From: Pilatotrama ljubarskyi | Taxonomy: Eukaryota > Basidiomycota > Agaricomycetes > Polyporales > Polyporaceae | Reading direction: 5' to 3' | DNA length: 64,000 nt | Assembly: GCA_022385805.1 (NCBI GenBank) | Contig: MU277758.1 | Span: 35,819-99,818, forward strand | In this document: in pieces, positions 34,616 to 46,732 of the stretch | How positions within the stretch are numbered: position 1 is the first letter of the stretch | How the letters are laid out: the number at the start of each line of letters is the position of its first letter | Notes under the pieces: generated by a model | The model's database searches: none | Told to the model about the DNA's origin: nothing | The model's input: only the letters and a program-made list of their open reading frames with translations | Program-made: the position numbers and the translations under genes

Positions 34616-36504
34616 TCAGTATCGCTGGAGTCTCCCGTCGCGCCCCACCACTTGCACGCCCTGCTCGTTGTCCGTATTGCCCTTCAACTCCAGATGTTCT
34701 CCCGTGTCCATGGCTGGATATGAGCCATCGGAATCATCCGTTTCTCTTTCGCCGAGGAACCTCCGAGAGGCATGCGGTGCGACGTTGTCTGCGAGCGACC
34801 CACCGACTGAGCCTGTCAGTCTCGACGAACGGACAAATCGAAGGCTGGCGCTATCATCAGCAGTGACGTCGCTGCTTGTCCTGAGGCCTTCGCTGCCTTG
34901 ATTGGCAACTTGAAGCGCGAGGAGGAACCGCCAAGTGACAATCGCCACCAGCCTGAGTTGGGGCCAGTTTCAACTTGGTCAGTCGTAGTCTTAGATTGCG
35001 CGATCAGGAGTCCGCGCTCACGGGTCGGTGAACACTACCACTTCGCTCACTGCGTCTAAAGTGACGAAGATCTACAAAAAAAAAAAAAATGGTGTCAGAA
35101 TGTCGAGTGCTGGAAAGGAAGGTCGTGAGAGGAGAGACTCGCCGAGAGAAGTGTCAAGACGAGGTGTAGTATGTTGAGAGTGGCCATCAATCTGAAGTGT
35201 TGCAGATAAGTTCGACCGCGATACTGAGCGAGACACTAAGCTCACGTACAAGAAGTACAAGATTCCTATATACAATCCGCGGACGATTCCAATAGGTATG
35301 TTTGTTTGCCGTCAGTGATCAACGACAAGGGGGAAAGTGAAAAAGCTGAGCCTCACTCACCGTGAACGTGCAACAGAGTCATTAGTGACCGGTGAAGTAT
35401 GCGCCGCGTACGCAAGCGACTCTCCCTCAGGGTGTAGTTCCATGTAATTGCAACGACTAGGAAGTCTGAAGCAATCAAGCACGAGCGCGATACGGCCACG
35501 GCTGCATAGTAGGAGTGCACGTGAAGATCAGCCGTGAATTGAACAAGGACAAGTCAAGCCACAAATGCTCACCTCTGTGAAGGTAATTAGGGTCTTGGCG
35601 AAACCAGATCTAGGGATGACATCGATACTCACATGAGTTGCTGGTGGGGAGACGCATCAGAAAATGTAGTGCATCCCAGCACCGGAACCGTAATCCCGCT
35701 CAGAGCGTGGGCTATCATCCACTAGTAAGCGAATGTCAGCGGAGTCGACCGACCTCGATAAGCGAAACCCACGCACAATGTTCACTGCGAACGGAACTGC
35801 GGCCAAGGCGAAGACAATGCAAGCTGCGACGTAGTTCATGCTGCTCAGGGCAAGCGCTCGCATACTAGAAAACACTATTGTGCCCCGAAGCAAGACGCAG
35901 ACCATCAGTCGGACGACAAACTGCGTAGAATTCGGTGGCTCGGACGTACGCGCCCATACCAGATACTGGCTCACACTCGTGTACGCTTGTGCCTTGATTA
36001 CTCCCGAGCAGCTGGTGCGAAGATATCGCTCAACCCGTGGACCCTTGGGGCTCGGACGCGGATCTCACCTCTGACCATAATGCGGCAACTATGAGCAATC
36101 GAGAAGCTGTGGAGCTCACAATCTCTCGTACCGTGTCAGACAAGCTGCCCATCGACGCTGCCCCGAGGACGGGATAACTGAATAGTGCCAAGTATCGCAT
36201 GGCTATAAACAAGGCTGTCGCGCCGGTAGCCTTGCACCTCCAGAAGAAGGAGATTTCATCCGGAAGGGTAACGAGATAGTCATATGAGATGAGGGCTTCA
36301 TCGGCAAAACGGTCAGCTTGTACGTCGTCGGCTTTGGGGGCGACCGGGCATGCTCACTTATGGCGCTCACTTGAAGTCGGTTATCCGTCACACTACGGAA
36401 GTGCAAGCAAGAAGTGGTACGCGGTGAGTTCATGAGGTGAATCCATAGATAGGCGACGGCACATACACCGAGGAGATGACGCCTGGGGATAGCGCGGGAT
36501 CCAT
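34616..36504 (-). CDS. DUF6533 multi-pass membrane protein, copy C
   Basis: Likely start MDPALSPGVISSV at 36504, a 34-nt second coding exon (VTDNRLQVSAI), then the signature exon ISYDYLVTLPDEISFFWRCK, TGATALFIAMRYLALFSY. Here the usual WKRK is WRCK. Downstream exons: SQYLVWA, FSSMRALALSSMNYVAA with FAVNIV, AVSRSCLIASDFLVVAITW, GILYFL, LMATLNILHLVLTLLSAS, FVTLDAVSEVVVFTDP and the tail TWRFLLALQVANQGSEG to a stop at 34616. A run of 13 T on this strand (35076-35088) forms the polypyrimidine tract before the FVTLDA exon. All exons examined are open, so the gene looks functional. Function is unknown. Confidence 0.65.
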
Positions 36505-37827
36505 GCCGAGTGCGCGCGGCGGGTTGTGCTGTGTGTAGCTTACAGCTGTTCTGCTGTTCTCTCAACTTCATATACGCCAGGACCCTGTGAGAGTGATGAA
36601 GTAGACATTTGGATCAGGAGCTCGGCGCCTCTTTGGTGACTGTACGTACCGGCGCGGAGGCTTGAATGATCAGGGTGAGGTCCACGGTCGTGAAAGCCAG
36701 ATAAGCAGGATCACCTGGAAACAACCAAGTTACTCTCACGCTGTTCGTTACAACAATGCTGCGACTTGCACCAGCACTGCCCGTCTTCATAGTTGGACAA
36801 CAACGTGATCTGGCGGAGATGTGGTACGCAGGATGGTGGGATTCGCGCGGTCTCACGCGGAGAAAGATTGTAGATGGGCAACTTTGCTTCTATAAGCACC
36901 GTATATTCCCGACCACCTGACACCTTCTACACGTCTACAGAAAGACATCACGCTGCTGCAATTAGAGAGAACATCGGACTTGAACGGAGAAACGTTTCTC
37001 GTTTGCTTGTCCCGGGAATGATTACGGCGTACCAGTGGCGACTTGCTCTCAGACGGGAGGCTCATCTTGTCTATCACCGCTCTGACCTAGTGAGAAACGG
37101 CACAGGGGCGTCTTGGGCCCTACGATCATAGTAGTACGGTGAAGTTCGAGGATGGACGAGTAGCGCTAGCTTCGAGGCCGACCGGAGAGTTAGCGGCACC
37201 ACCGGCCCGGCTCCCGCACCCTCCACCTCGGCGCCCACAGACGCATCTTTCTCGGCCAGTCTACAGTACGGCACACCCTGCTATACTGACCAGGACTCCG
37301 AGTACATCTGCGCTTGCTCTGTTAGCATCTGGCCTGTATTGTCTTCCGGATACCACACGATGACTTCGGGGTGCATTTGTCGCATGCATATTGCATCTCA
37401 CGCTCATCATATTGCGTAGCTCACCTCTGCCCTCAGCTGGCATGAACATCGTTCGGAGTCTCGTCGACGTCAAAAGGCCGCGGGACGACTGATCCGAATT
37501 GCTGGTCATACAGTAGTCAACACCATCATAGGCATCGCAACTGGGTGCGTACGGTGGCTGTAATGTCTATCTTGATGCAGAGAACTATTGACGCTAGTAG
37601 TCCGGTCTACTCATTATTGAATCTACAGTACGCCAGTCCCGCATGATGGGGTCAGCGAGGTCACATAGCGATACCACTGCGCCTAGACCGAATTCCTCTG
37701 CTTACGCCCTGTATGCGATCATAGCCTGCAATGCCCTCAAGCCTCCATAAAATCGTGCGGTTCGGACCTCCCAGTCGACGCCGCTCTTCAGGTCTCGCTC
37801 GGTCTCAAAGCCCATCCGCTATGGACC
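36505..37827. other. spacer between DUF6533 copies C and D
   Basis: About 1.3 kb with no recognisable gene; short frames only. Confidence 0.45.
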
Positions 37828-39553
37828 TCATGACTCTAACGACCGCCTCATGCCGCTGCTCCCTCCGCGGCTAGCCACGTACGTATCACCGTCGGCGGAA
37901 TAGTCCTCCTCGAACTCGTCGAACAGATCCGCATCTGGACCTACCGCCAGCGACCCTCCCATTGAGCCGACGATTCGGGACGCGAAGTGGAGGCTCTCTC
38001 CGTCCCCACCCAGAGTGCTGTCGTACGATTCAGCGTGCATTGACTTCTGATTTGTGGACTGCAGCGCGAGCAGGAAGCGCCAGATGAGGACGGCGGTGAC
38101 ACTGGTGGGCCGATGCATTCAGTCACGGGTACTGCCGTTGACCATCGGGCGGATGGTGCTCACGGATCGGTCAGCGTCGTAACGGTGCTGGTCTCCGCTT
38201 CGGCTTGTACGATCTGCACAACTGGTCAGGCGGACTCAGGAGGTACGGTCCGGATTGCACTCGCCGAGAGAAGGGTCAGCGTGACATGGATGACGCCGAA
38301 GGTGATGAGAGCGCTAGCACATTGAGTGGTCAAACGTGCTGCACCTGGCCGCGCATGAGGGTAAGTCTCACAGAAAATAAATGGTCCCTATGCCCGATGC
38401 TCGTTAGCGTCGCGCGTGTGCTGCTATGGATTCGCGCTCACCATTGACAACCATGGCCTTTGCTAGGGAAGGGATGCCGGCTTGCGATATTGTTCGAAGG
38501 CCGGCGCCCTTGGCTGCATATGACCAGGTAACGCCGATGACGATGCAGTCAGCAGCTATAGAGCAGAAGCGGGACACGGTCACGCCTGCACGTCCATCAG
38601 CACAGCGCATGCAGTGCACGCTCGCAGAGCAGACATACCACTACTCTCACCGTATCAGTGAGTGGGTGCACACGCAAGCGTACTCGAACGGACTCACATC
38701 ACAGCTTGCCTGGCGGTTTGCGTGTTGCCGCCGCTACACCCATGCAGCGGGATGTTGGTTCCGGTCACTCCGTTGATGGCGACCCACTGAAGGTGAGTGT
38801 CAGTTTCAGATTCGCGCGAGCTACAGAAGGCACCGTGGACGTACGAGGTTGACGGCAAAGGGACCGCAAGCGAGCACGAAAGCGAGGGCAGATACCGGCC
38901 AGTTCCTGCCTGTCAACGCGAGCGTACGCATCCCAGAGAATGCTATACGAGCGGCAAGGCTCATCAGCGCGACATTCACCCCTAGAGCTGTGGAGGGCAC
39001 GTACCAGCCCAGATGAAGAACTGGGCGACTTGCACATAGAACTGCGCCCTCTCGACTCGAGCGCAGCTGACGGATGTGGGCCTCTTTAGTTTGTGACATT
39101 CGTACAGGACAAGACTCGTACCCCTGCGAGCTCGCAAACATCAGTAAATGCGATCGAGGCCGGCGGGGAGAACTAGCTTACTGCATCCGACATGGAGGTA
39201 TATGTCGCGGTGCCGAGGAAGACATATGCGAGGAGCGCCAAGTATCGAATGGAGAGGAATAGCACGGTCGCGCCGGAGAGCCTACGTCTCCAGAACAGGT
39301 TGATCTCCTGGTCGAGGGTGATGACATAGTCGTATGCGAGCACCACTTGCAAAAGTATCAGCATGAACGAGTATATCCAAAGGAGGGCAAGCGGTGCCTA
39401 CCGACTGCCATCGTGGAGACGTAGCTGTCGGTGAGCCTATGTATCGGTATGAGACGTGCAAAGATCAGACCGCGACACATGAGAGAGCACCCATTTCGAA
39501 GGAACGTACGCGCCGGAAAACGATTTGACGAGCTCCGCGTCAGCAGCAGACAT
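37828..39553 (-). CDS. DUF6533 multi-pass membrane protein, copy D
   Basis: Start MSAADAELVKSFSGA at 39553, the best preserved family head in this array; a 25-nt second coding exon (YVSTMAV) leads to the signature exon LAYDYVITLDQEINLFWRRR, SGATVLFLSIRYLALLAY. Then QFYVQVAQFFIWA, FSGMRTLALTGRNWPVSALA with FAVNLV, VTVSRFCSIAADCIVIGVTW with LAKAMVVNG, and the tail VLIWRFLLALQSTNQKSM, FASRIVGSMGGS, acidic EEDYSADGD, stop at 37828. Exon boundaries match copies A and C. It appears intact. A multi-pass membrane location is inferred; function is unknown. Confidence 0.7.
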
Positions 39554-40593
39554 CTTAGGAGCGTTAACAGATCTGCTCGAGGCGCGTGGAAGGCGGATTG
39601 TACTGCAGAACTGGGCATCACTCTTTATATGCAGAGTATCAATGATCAGGTCCATCCGACATGCACCGGCGATTAACATGCGAAGAAATCGGGGACATCA
39701 ACGGCACGAGGCCGAGATAGGAACAGAGGGTTTGGTTCGAGGCTACGTAAACGGGAGTTGGTTAGATTGAACTTTCGCATGGGGCTGCACGCCGCCCGCT
39801 GGCGCTCCGAGGAATGGCGGTCGTTCTCCGAAAGAGGGCGAGCACGCTGAGGAGTCATCCATCACCTGGTCAATGGCACGCGCGCATGGGCGCATGGTAA
39901 GGCCCAGAAACTGGCAAGGAGGCGCATGAGTTTGTCTTCCCAGAACGTCCTGCACTACATACCCATCACACAGTGCGGCAGTACTCGCACGAGATGCAGG
40001 TGCTTGTCTGTAGCGAGAGCGTACTTAGTCAACGGCTCAGCTTGAAGCATCCGAGCTATGCCCATTTAGCGACTCACAGCCTTGCCAGGATCCCGCCGCC
40101 TAAAGGTCACCTTGATGCGGAGGATCGTCGATCAGGAAGCTGGGGATCTGACGCCGCTGGGCGGTCAATCTTCAGTCGCCGTGCTGCCACGGCAGCGCAC
40201 ATTGGCAAAGCTCAGAAGCACAGCCAGACCCGGAGATTGCACCTGGATGACGTGCGGTCTTGTAGCTCAGTGCTCGCAGGTGCCATGTTCCAAGCTATCG
40301 TCTGCCGTCTAATGCACACATCCTTATGTACAGGACTCACTCATCTATCACCTGAGTTCATATCGGTGAGTGTCCTCTGCATTTGTGCATTCGCGGCTAG
40401 CGTCCGAGTCATCACCTCACTCAGCGATGGTCGTTCGCTCAAGAGACGTACCGGAAGAAAACACTTGGAAGATCGTGCTGCATGGATGGTCATAGATTGT
40501 CCAGCCAGAAGGACGTCAGAAGAACTTAGCGAGCCCTCAGTCTTCATACTTATTCGTCCCCGCCATCAAGAACGCCCGTCTCGGCTCCGATTG
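39554..40593. other. spacer between DUF6533 copies D and E
   Basis: About 1 kb without a recognisable gene. A 254-codon plus-strand frame (39973-40737) crosses into the antisense of copy E and shows no protein-like features. Confidence 0.45.
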
Positions 40594-42054
40594 CTAAGGG
40601 CCCCCTCCCACCGAGTGCACGATCCCAGACGCGAACCGGAGGCTGTCGCCAGTGCCACATCCCCTGTCGGTACTGAGAATCGTCTCGTCACCTGGACGCA
40701 CGTCGAGCGCTTTGAGGTTCGCAGATTGGAGAGATAGGAGGAAGCGGCAGATGAGGATGGCCGCCAGCCTGCGTGACCGAGTTGGTAAGCGACGGGGCTG
40801 GCGCGCGGACAGGTGCGCGCGGACGTACGGGTCGACGAAGAGGACGACCTGGCTGGTCGAGTCGGCCTCGTAGACGACCTGCGCGAGACGTGAGCGAAGC
40901 AACGGTGGTGAGCGGGCCGGAGGCGCGCACCGAGACGATGGTCAAGATCAACTGGAGCAGGTTCATCGTACCGATCAGGCTGGAAGCGGTGCGTTCACTC
41001 TCGAGAGGACCTCCAGGACACCTGCATGTCACTCACAGGAAGTAGATAGTACCTGGACTTGTCGTTAGCACGGGAGCGTCGGCCCTGCGCTGCGACTCGC
41101 GAGACTCCCCCACCGTTCAAGAACAGAACACGTGCGAGCGACGACGTAGCTCTAGATATACCACGTATCCCGCCGCCTCTGAGCGTGCAGCGCCAGGTGA
41201 GCACGGCGACGATCAGGTCAGCAGCGACGCCGCGCGAGATCGCGACGCCTAGAGCAGCCGGTGCGCGTGAGCGTTCTCAAAGCCCACAAGAGGCCGTGAA
41301 CGGGCTACCTCTGCAGCGACGCAGGGTGTGTCAGTGGAGCTCCCGTTCTCGCTCTCCTGCAAATGCTCACTAGAGGGCTTGATGAGGCGCCTCCTTGGAT
41401 CCTCCCCCGCAGCCGACTACCGGAATACTGTAGTAGTGCCGCTCAGGCCGGGTCCCGAAACGGAGTACTGCGTTCAGTACACTGCATGTGGTCGGTAATC
41501 AACATACGATGTTCACAGCCGGAGGCGCACACGCCAACAGGAAGACAAGGGGAGCGAGGAACCAATTCATGCTGCTCGGCGCCAGGGTCCGTAGAGCAGA
41601 GAAGGCCGCGCGTTCGGCCTACACAGCTTCAAGGTGGCGGGGGGAAGCAGTATCCGAGATCGAGCGGTGTCCTGGTAGTACTCACCAGCCCAGACCAAGT
41701 ATTGGCCGAGGTCGACGAGGGTTTGTGCGAGAACGAACTGGGTGCAGCTACAGCAAGTCCGAATCGCAAGTCTGCTCGGTGGGAGGTGCAGGCTCCCCGT
41801 CCACGAGTCTTGACATACCGCTGAAGACATGTTCGCGGGTGGCCGCGCTCATCGAGCCATCATCAGCATGATCTTCCACTCACACTGTCCGACAGGGATG
41901 CATACGTCACACCGGTGAGGACGGTGACCGCCAGCAACGCGAGGTACCGCGTGCCGAGGAACAAGGCCGTCGCGCAAGTTGCGTTTCCAGAGCAAGGTGA
42001 CGGGATGAGATGCTCGTACAAGGGCAGCGCTAAAGGACGTATAGCGATGAGCAC
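40594..42054 (-). pseudogene. DUF6533 family copy E, signature scrambled, probably decaying
   Basis: Downstream exons follow the family: TQFVLAQTLVDLGQYLVWAG, LRTLAPSSMNWFLAPLV, VAISRGVAADLIVAVLTW with RVLFLNGG, and the tail AILICRFLLSLQSANLKALD, FASGIV, stop at 40594. The signature exon (about 41875-42020) reads LYEHLI, then PSPCSGNATC, then ATALFLGTRYLALLAV. Aligned with copy A it lacks about 10 bases and, 25-30 bases later, about 5 more. The total is a multiple of three, so the frame stays open, but the FWKRK core is read out of frame and lost. No convincing first exon was found. It may be a pseudogene or a diverged product. Confidence 0.6.
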
Positions 42055-43706
42055 GCGTACACCGTTGCATAGTGCGCGCAGAGCTCACTGACGGGCCCGA
42101 GCTGGAGTCGGATTCCGGTCACGCTGAGGCGGGAGAACGGGCGGCGAGGTGAGCGCGCGGGTGCAACAGCAGGATTAGCAGTGAGTGGGGGCGTACCTCG
42201 GAGCTGATATCCGGACAAGAGGGGGACCGCCCGCCGTGCTGGACATCTTGGCGTATTGCGGTTGACTTGGAAGAACAAGCCGGGCCACGCTGCAGTTATA
42301 TCGCTCGCTTACATCCTCGGGGAGCACTACGTTCAAAGCGGCCGGTGCCACCCCCGGGGGAGCGATAGCAAATCGACGTTGTGTGTTGCTGGGCTTCGTT
42401 CTGTGAGTCAGCAAAGTCAAGGTTCGCTCCAGGAGTTGGAGTATCGAACCTACGCCTACGCTGAGCTTTGGCGACGCAATCGATCAATGAAGCCGCGCTC
42501 AACTGCGCCGTTGAGCGAGACGTGAATAGATAGCTCATCTCGGATCTGGCGGCATGACATGGACGCACGGACAAGTGGCGATAACTTTGTGAATTGGAAG
42601 AGGATAAGAAGAGCATCCGTAGCTGCTACTAAGAATACGCGCGCGCCGCCCCGCGGTTCGCCGATGATGATCGGTCTTTTTCAAACTGAGGTTCTGCGGC
42701 CAAACCGAGATGAAAGTAAGTGACTGAAGTAGGGGTCCTGTTGTCAGCGCATAGCCTTCACCAGCCAGTCCGACGAAGTGGTGCGTACCAAGTAGAACCA
42801 TGGGCAATGCCGCAGACGCGCGTCATCGAGAAGCACAAGTCAAGGCGCACACGAGCACAGGCCAGAGAGTATTTCTGTCCCTATTGCAATCACCGCCTGC
42901 GGTCTGTTGCCAGCCATTGACCCTCACCTTGCCCACAAATCAATCCGGAGGAACCTTGGAAGCTCACGCATCCGCGAAGCCCTTTCGCCCGGTATAGATA
43001 GAGATGTACAGAACTCACATGCCTCGCTCACTGGTCATGCGCTGCGGCCTGGTTCGCCGACAGTGTTCGGTGCGTTCCTAGCGTCCGCGTCGCTTCGAGC
43101 TGTCAGCCTGTAGCTGCGCCTGTAAAGGAGAGGAGGACTGATGGTGTAAGCTCAGAATCGCGGTCCTGTACGACGGCGCACATACCTCATACCTCCTCAC
43201 ACCAGCGGAATCTCACCGTCGTCATCGTCATTGACTCGACTCGAAGAAATCGCGAAGTGGAAGCATTCGCTGGCGCGGTCACACACCACGGAGAGCGTTG
43301 CGTCTGCGAACAGTCGCTGCTGCAGTCCGACGAAATCTCGACCAGCGGCTGCGTTCGCCCCACAAGAGCTCGCAGGATTGCCGTCGAATTGCCGGGAACT
43401 TGCCCCGGTAGCTCATTCGTATGGAATGCTACGTAGCAAGAGAAGAGCGCGCATCGCCTCGCCTGGCTGACGGCGTAAGCTACACGGGAAAGGTCACGCA
43501 GCGCTGCGCAGTTGTGAACGCGAACAGGCACAGGCTTCCTTCTCGGAGCATTTCCGAGCCTGGTATATTCCGACGTATCGATACAGGATGCAGGATGCAG
43601 AGCTCACCCTGCGGCTCGGTCGTCCTTCGTTGATCTCTATGCTGTTGAGCGGAGCGGTGAGCGAAGCGTTGCGCGGAGGAACAAATACGCACTCAGCCCA
43701 CAGGGC
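42055..43706. other. gene-free stretch, end of DUF6533 block
   Basis: No gene is recognised in 1.6 kb. Fragments on the minus strand near 43187-43692 have splice-like signals but no block I can place in the DUF6533 family with confidence. Confidence 0.4.
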
Positions 43707-45499
43707 TCACTCGTTGAGCCGGTTCTTCGTGAGATGGTGCCTGGGCAGCCACTCGGGCGGCGTCCATTCCTCACCCCGGATATCGGCAACGATCATCTGG
43801 GCGACGGCCTCGGCGCAGGAGAAGGCGCGAGGCATGCCGTGGCCGGTGTAGCCGGCGGCGATGTACTGGCCTTTGTAGGCGTCGCTGGACGGGTCGGACG
43901 GGTCGAGGACGGGGCCGACCTGGCGCGCGAAAGCGAGGTTGGTCAGGAGCTGCTGAGAGGGGCGGGGAAGAGATACGCACGAACGGGTCGCCGGTCTTGG
44001 TGAAGCCCATGATCCCGCTCTGCAGTGCGCGTGTCAGTGGATACAGAGCTTGGTCGAGCGGGGAGGTTCGCGCACCCATTCCATCTCGGGCTCCTGGCCG
44101 GGCTCGTACCGCCCGGGGAAGACGGCGGGCAAGAACTTTCTCAGGACGTCGCCCACGCGCGGGTCGACGACGGAGTCATCCGCCTCGTACAGCTCGAACG
44201 CGGGCTGCGCCTTCTCCCGCCCGCCGCCGAGGATGACGAGCGGCTTCGTCTCGCTCGAGTGGGGATCGAGGGGCCGGGGGAACCAGTACTCGAAGCCCTC
44301 GTTGGCGGTGTAGGCGCTGGTGGTGAGCACGTCGAGGGGGACGGCGGCGCGGGTGGCGATGATCTGGCCGCGGGTGGGGACGATGCCGGCGGGGCCGCGG
44401 AGGTGGGGGAGGAGGTGGGAGGCGTAGGCGTTGGTGGCGTGGAGGACGTAGGTGGCGGAGACGGTGCCGCGCGGGGTGGCGAGGTCCCATCGGCGGCCGG
44501 GGGAGGAGGAGGGGGCGATGGAGGTGACGGGGGTGTTGGTGTGGAGGGCGAGGGAGGAGGTGGAGGAGTTCTGCCCGGTCTGGAGGGCGAGGGAGTAGAG
44601 GTGGGTGACGAGCTTGAGGGGCCAGAGGTTGTATCCGGGGGTGCGGACGGCGGGGTAGGACGCGCCGTAGCGCTATGGGGCTGCGGGGTCAGTGGACAGG
44701 TGCAAGAGGAGGGGGAGGAGGAGGACCTCTTGGACTTGCTCCTTGGTGAAGAAGTCGACGTCGCTGACGTCGACGCCGGCCTTCTTGGCGAGTTCATAGT
44801 CGAGCATTGTTTCTGCGATCTCGGGGTCTGTGAAGAGCAAGTGTGTGCGGCCGCCGGCTACGAGGTCGAGGTGGGCCTGTTTGTCTGTCTGCTGGACGAG
44901 ATGGACGATGTCTGCGACGGTGCGGTTCTCGAGGTGGACGGCGCGGATGGCTTCGTCTGTGCCGTAGAGGGCGGAATAGGCGGCAAAGTCGTGGAAGGCG
45001 TGTGCGGTGAGGTGGCCGCCGTTCCTGCCTGGGAGTAGAGGTGAGCGAGAGGGGATAAGAGGGTCGTGAGTGGGGTACCGGTTGCGCCTGAGCCTGGGAG
45101 GGGGATGTGATGAGAGGTGGTATGCTATGTAGAGACGCGGTGCGCACAAAAGTCTCTTGCTTCGAGGATGACGATGGTGAGGGGCTTGGGGGCGGGGTTG
45201 TGGGCGAGGAGGATGGCGAGGTGGTATGCGGCGGAGAGAGCGGTGATGCCGGAGCCGATGATGGCGATGTCTGCGTGTGCGGTGAGGGGACCTTGGCTGC
45301 CGTGCTTGGCGAGGGGGTTAGCGTCGGGAGAGTCGATCCAGAAGGACTTTGTGGGATTGGGGACGGGGAGGGGAGCGGGGGCGACGTCGACGAGGGGGCG
45401 CTCGAGGACGGCCTGCTGGTGGGCGAGGACGTTGAGGGGGACGGGGAGGGCGGCCATGGCGAACGCGAGAGAGAGGACAGAGACGACGTCGAGGCGCAT
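43707..45499 (-). CDS. FAD-dependent oxidoreductase (DAO family), N-terminal signal/anchor
   Basis: Flavoenzyme of the D-amino-acid-oxidase/glycine-oxidase superfamily. The start at 45499 gives MRLDVVSVLSLAFAMAALPV, a signal peptide or membrane anchor. The dinucleotide-binding site is IAIIGSGITALSAAYHL (GxGxxxxxxA-type), then VILEARDFC, and after two short introns SGATGRNGGHLTAHAFHD, the conserved second flavin-contact block. The middle contains a hinge with DVSDVDFFTKEQVQE, RYGASYPAVRTPGYN and VLHATNAYASHLLP with PTRGQIIAT. The C-terminal FAD block is SGIMGFTKTGDPFVGPV, IAAGYTGHGMPRAFSCAEAV; the protein ends LTKNRLNE. Substrate is unknown; an amine or amino acid is expected. The anchor suggests a secretory or extracytosolic location. 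Coding GC and codon bias are extreme, producing long meaningless antisense frames. Confidence 0.9.
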
Positions 45500-45530
45500 A
45501 CAGTCAGACTGCTCGAGAGACAACTAGTTC

Positions 45531-45558
45531 CGACTCGGACTCGGACTCGGACTCGGAG
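45531..45558. repeat. hexanucleotide repeat (CGGACT) upstream of the oxidoreductase
   Basis: About four and a half tandem CGGACT units lie 30-60 bp before the start codon at 45499, in its 5' leader or promoter. Such a tract can change length between strains. Confidence 0.7.
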
Positions 45559-45654
45559 ACTGGCGACGATATGGACGCGTGTGGTCACCGCACGTGACCG
45601 TGACACCCTCGGGCGGTTGAGCCACGTCCAGCTCTGCATCAAGCACTCCGCCAG

Positions 45655-46112
45655 TTGGTTCATGCCAACGACATGTTCCTGACAAATGCAGCGGCGGCAT
45701 TGCATCACAACCAAGTGCAGACCCCTCACGGCCACCCTAATCCATCTCAGCGTGCGCACAAATGCCCCGCTGCCGCCGAGGAGTGGACGAAATTGTCGGA
45801 GCGGTTTCCGGCAGATGTGAAGGTCGCCACGCGGCTCCCTATCCCGTCTTATCATGGGCTGTTCGTCGGGGATGCGCTCGACGTGATCATGAGCGACTGC
45901 GGGCCCTCGCCGAGATCGAAGACGTCGACGGCAGTCTGCGGCAGGCGTCTGCAAACGAGTTCTTTCTGAGATGGATGGATGATATGACAGAGCAGCAGGG
46001 AGGCTCACGGGCGAGCGAGCGCGGCACTGGAGCAGGTCGGGATCCAGGCGCAGGACGTTGCGCCCCGGAACGCGGTGTACGACGGCGAGAGCGTGCGAGT
46101 CGTCATAGAGTA
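45655..46112 (+). pseudogene. kinase-like fragment (fungal protein-kinase/APH fold), broken
   Basis: Two frames together resemble the middle of an Agaricomycete kinase-like protein: SYHGLFVGDALDVIMSDCG, then after a frame change near 45905 LAEIEDVDGSLRQASANEFF, and a last piece ALEQVGIQAQDVAPRNAVYD, GESVRVVIE and stop at 46112. The last piece fits a catalytic loop (H-x-D-V-A-P-R-N) with the His replaced by Gln and the following DFG missing. The N-lobe is not found. I regard it as a remnant; the match is by eye only. It is not a close copy of the kinase pair at 55540-57838. Confidence 0.45.
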
Positions 46113-46732
46113 ATGCTGAGTAGCACTGCTCCCTCTCGCCCCGCTACGCCGCATTCCTTCCTCTTGGTCTCGAGCTGTATTTCTTGCGTATTCTGCTGGG
46201 TTTGTATTCTGCCATGTGTAATCTTCCCCTCCTTCCCTCCTTGCACGGCGCACTCAGGTTTGCACTGGGTCAGGAGTTCTACCGTTTGCGTCGAGGATCA
46301 TTCGTTCTTTGGGTGATTTATCCGCTGGCAGGCAGGAGCGGCGTACTTGACTGTGAGTCAGAGATGGAGATGATCATCGCGTCGTGCGCACTAGTCCAAC
46401 ATATCACTGCTACAGACGCTAACCACCCACTCATCGAATTCCCGGTCCGATCGTGCCGCGGGACCCACAAGAGCCGCTACGACATGGCCACCCGCGACGA
46501 GCTGACTCCTTGTCTCCGACAACCGACACGACCTCGCGAGACCTGGTGTGCTGCGCCAGCGTGGGTATCCTGCTTGCTCAGAGGGATATACCAGTAAACT
46601 AATGCGCTCCGACGGGGCCTCTCCGGGCGCACCCTCCAGCTTCCAGACGCCCTTATCGCGCAGCCGCTCGTCTGCCCCTTGGTCCGCCGAGTCCATCTCT
46701 CTATCATCGTAGCGTGCTGTCGTTCGCCCAAT
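46113..46732. other. intergenic
   Basis: No gene is recognised. The right end contains the promoter of the ketopantoate-reductase-like gene. Confidence 0.4.

Noticed and set aside
39973..40737. 254-codon plus-strand open frame
   Set aside because: It crosses a spacer and the antisense of the DUF6533 copy E tail, with no protein-like pattern.
43187..43692. Possible sixth DUF6533 fragment on the minus strand
   Set aside because: Splice-like signals exist, but none of the conserved blocks (YDYxxT, WKRK, SRFLLxLQxAN) could be found.
44025..45038. 337-codon plus-strand open frame rich in Gly, Val and Glu
   Set aside because: It is the antisense of the FAD oxidoreductase exons; extreme third-position GC on the minus strand removes stops here. 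Composition is repetitive and no domain is visible.
44794..46008. 404-codon minus-strand open frame rich in Ser and Pro
   Set aside because: It overlaps the oxidoreductase in the wrong frame and runs through its promoter; composition is that of a shifted GC-rich frame.
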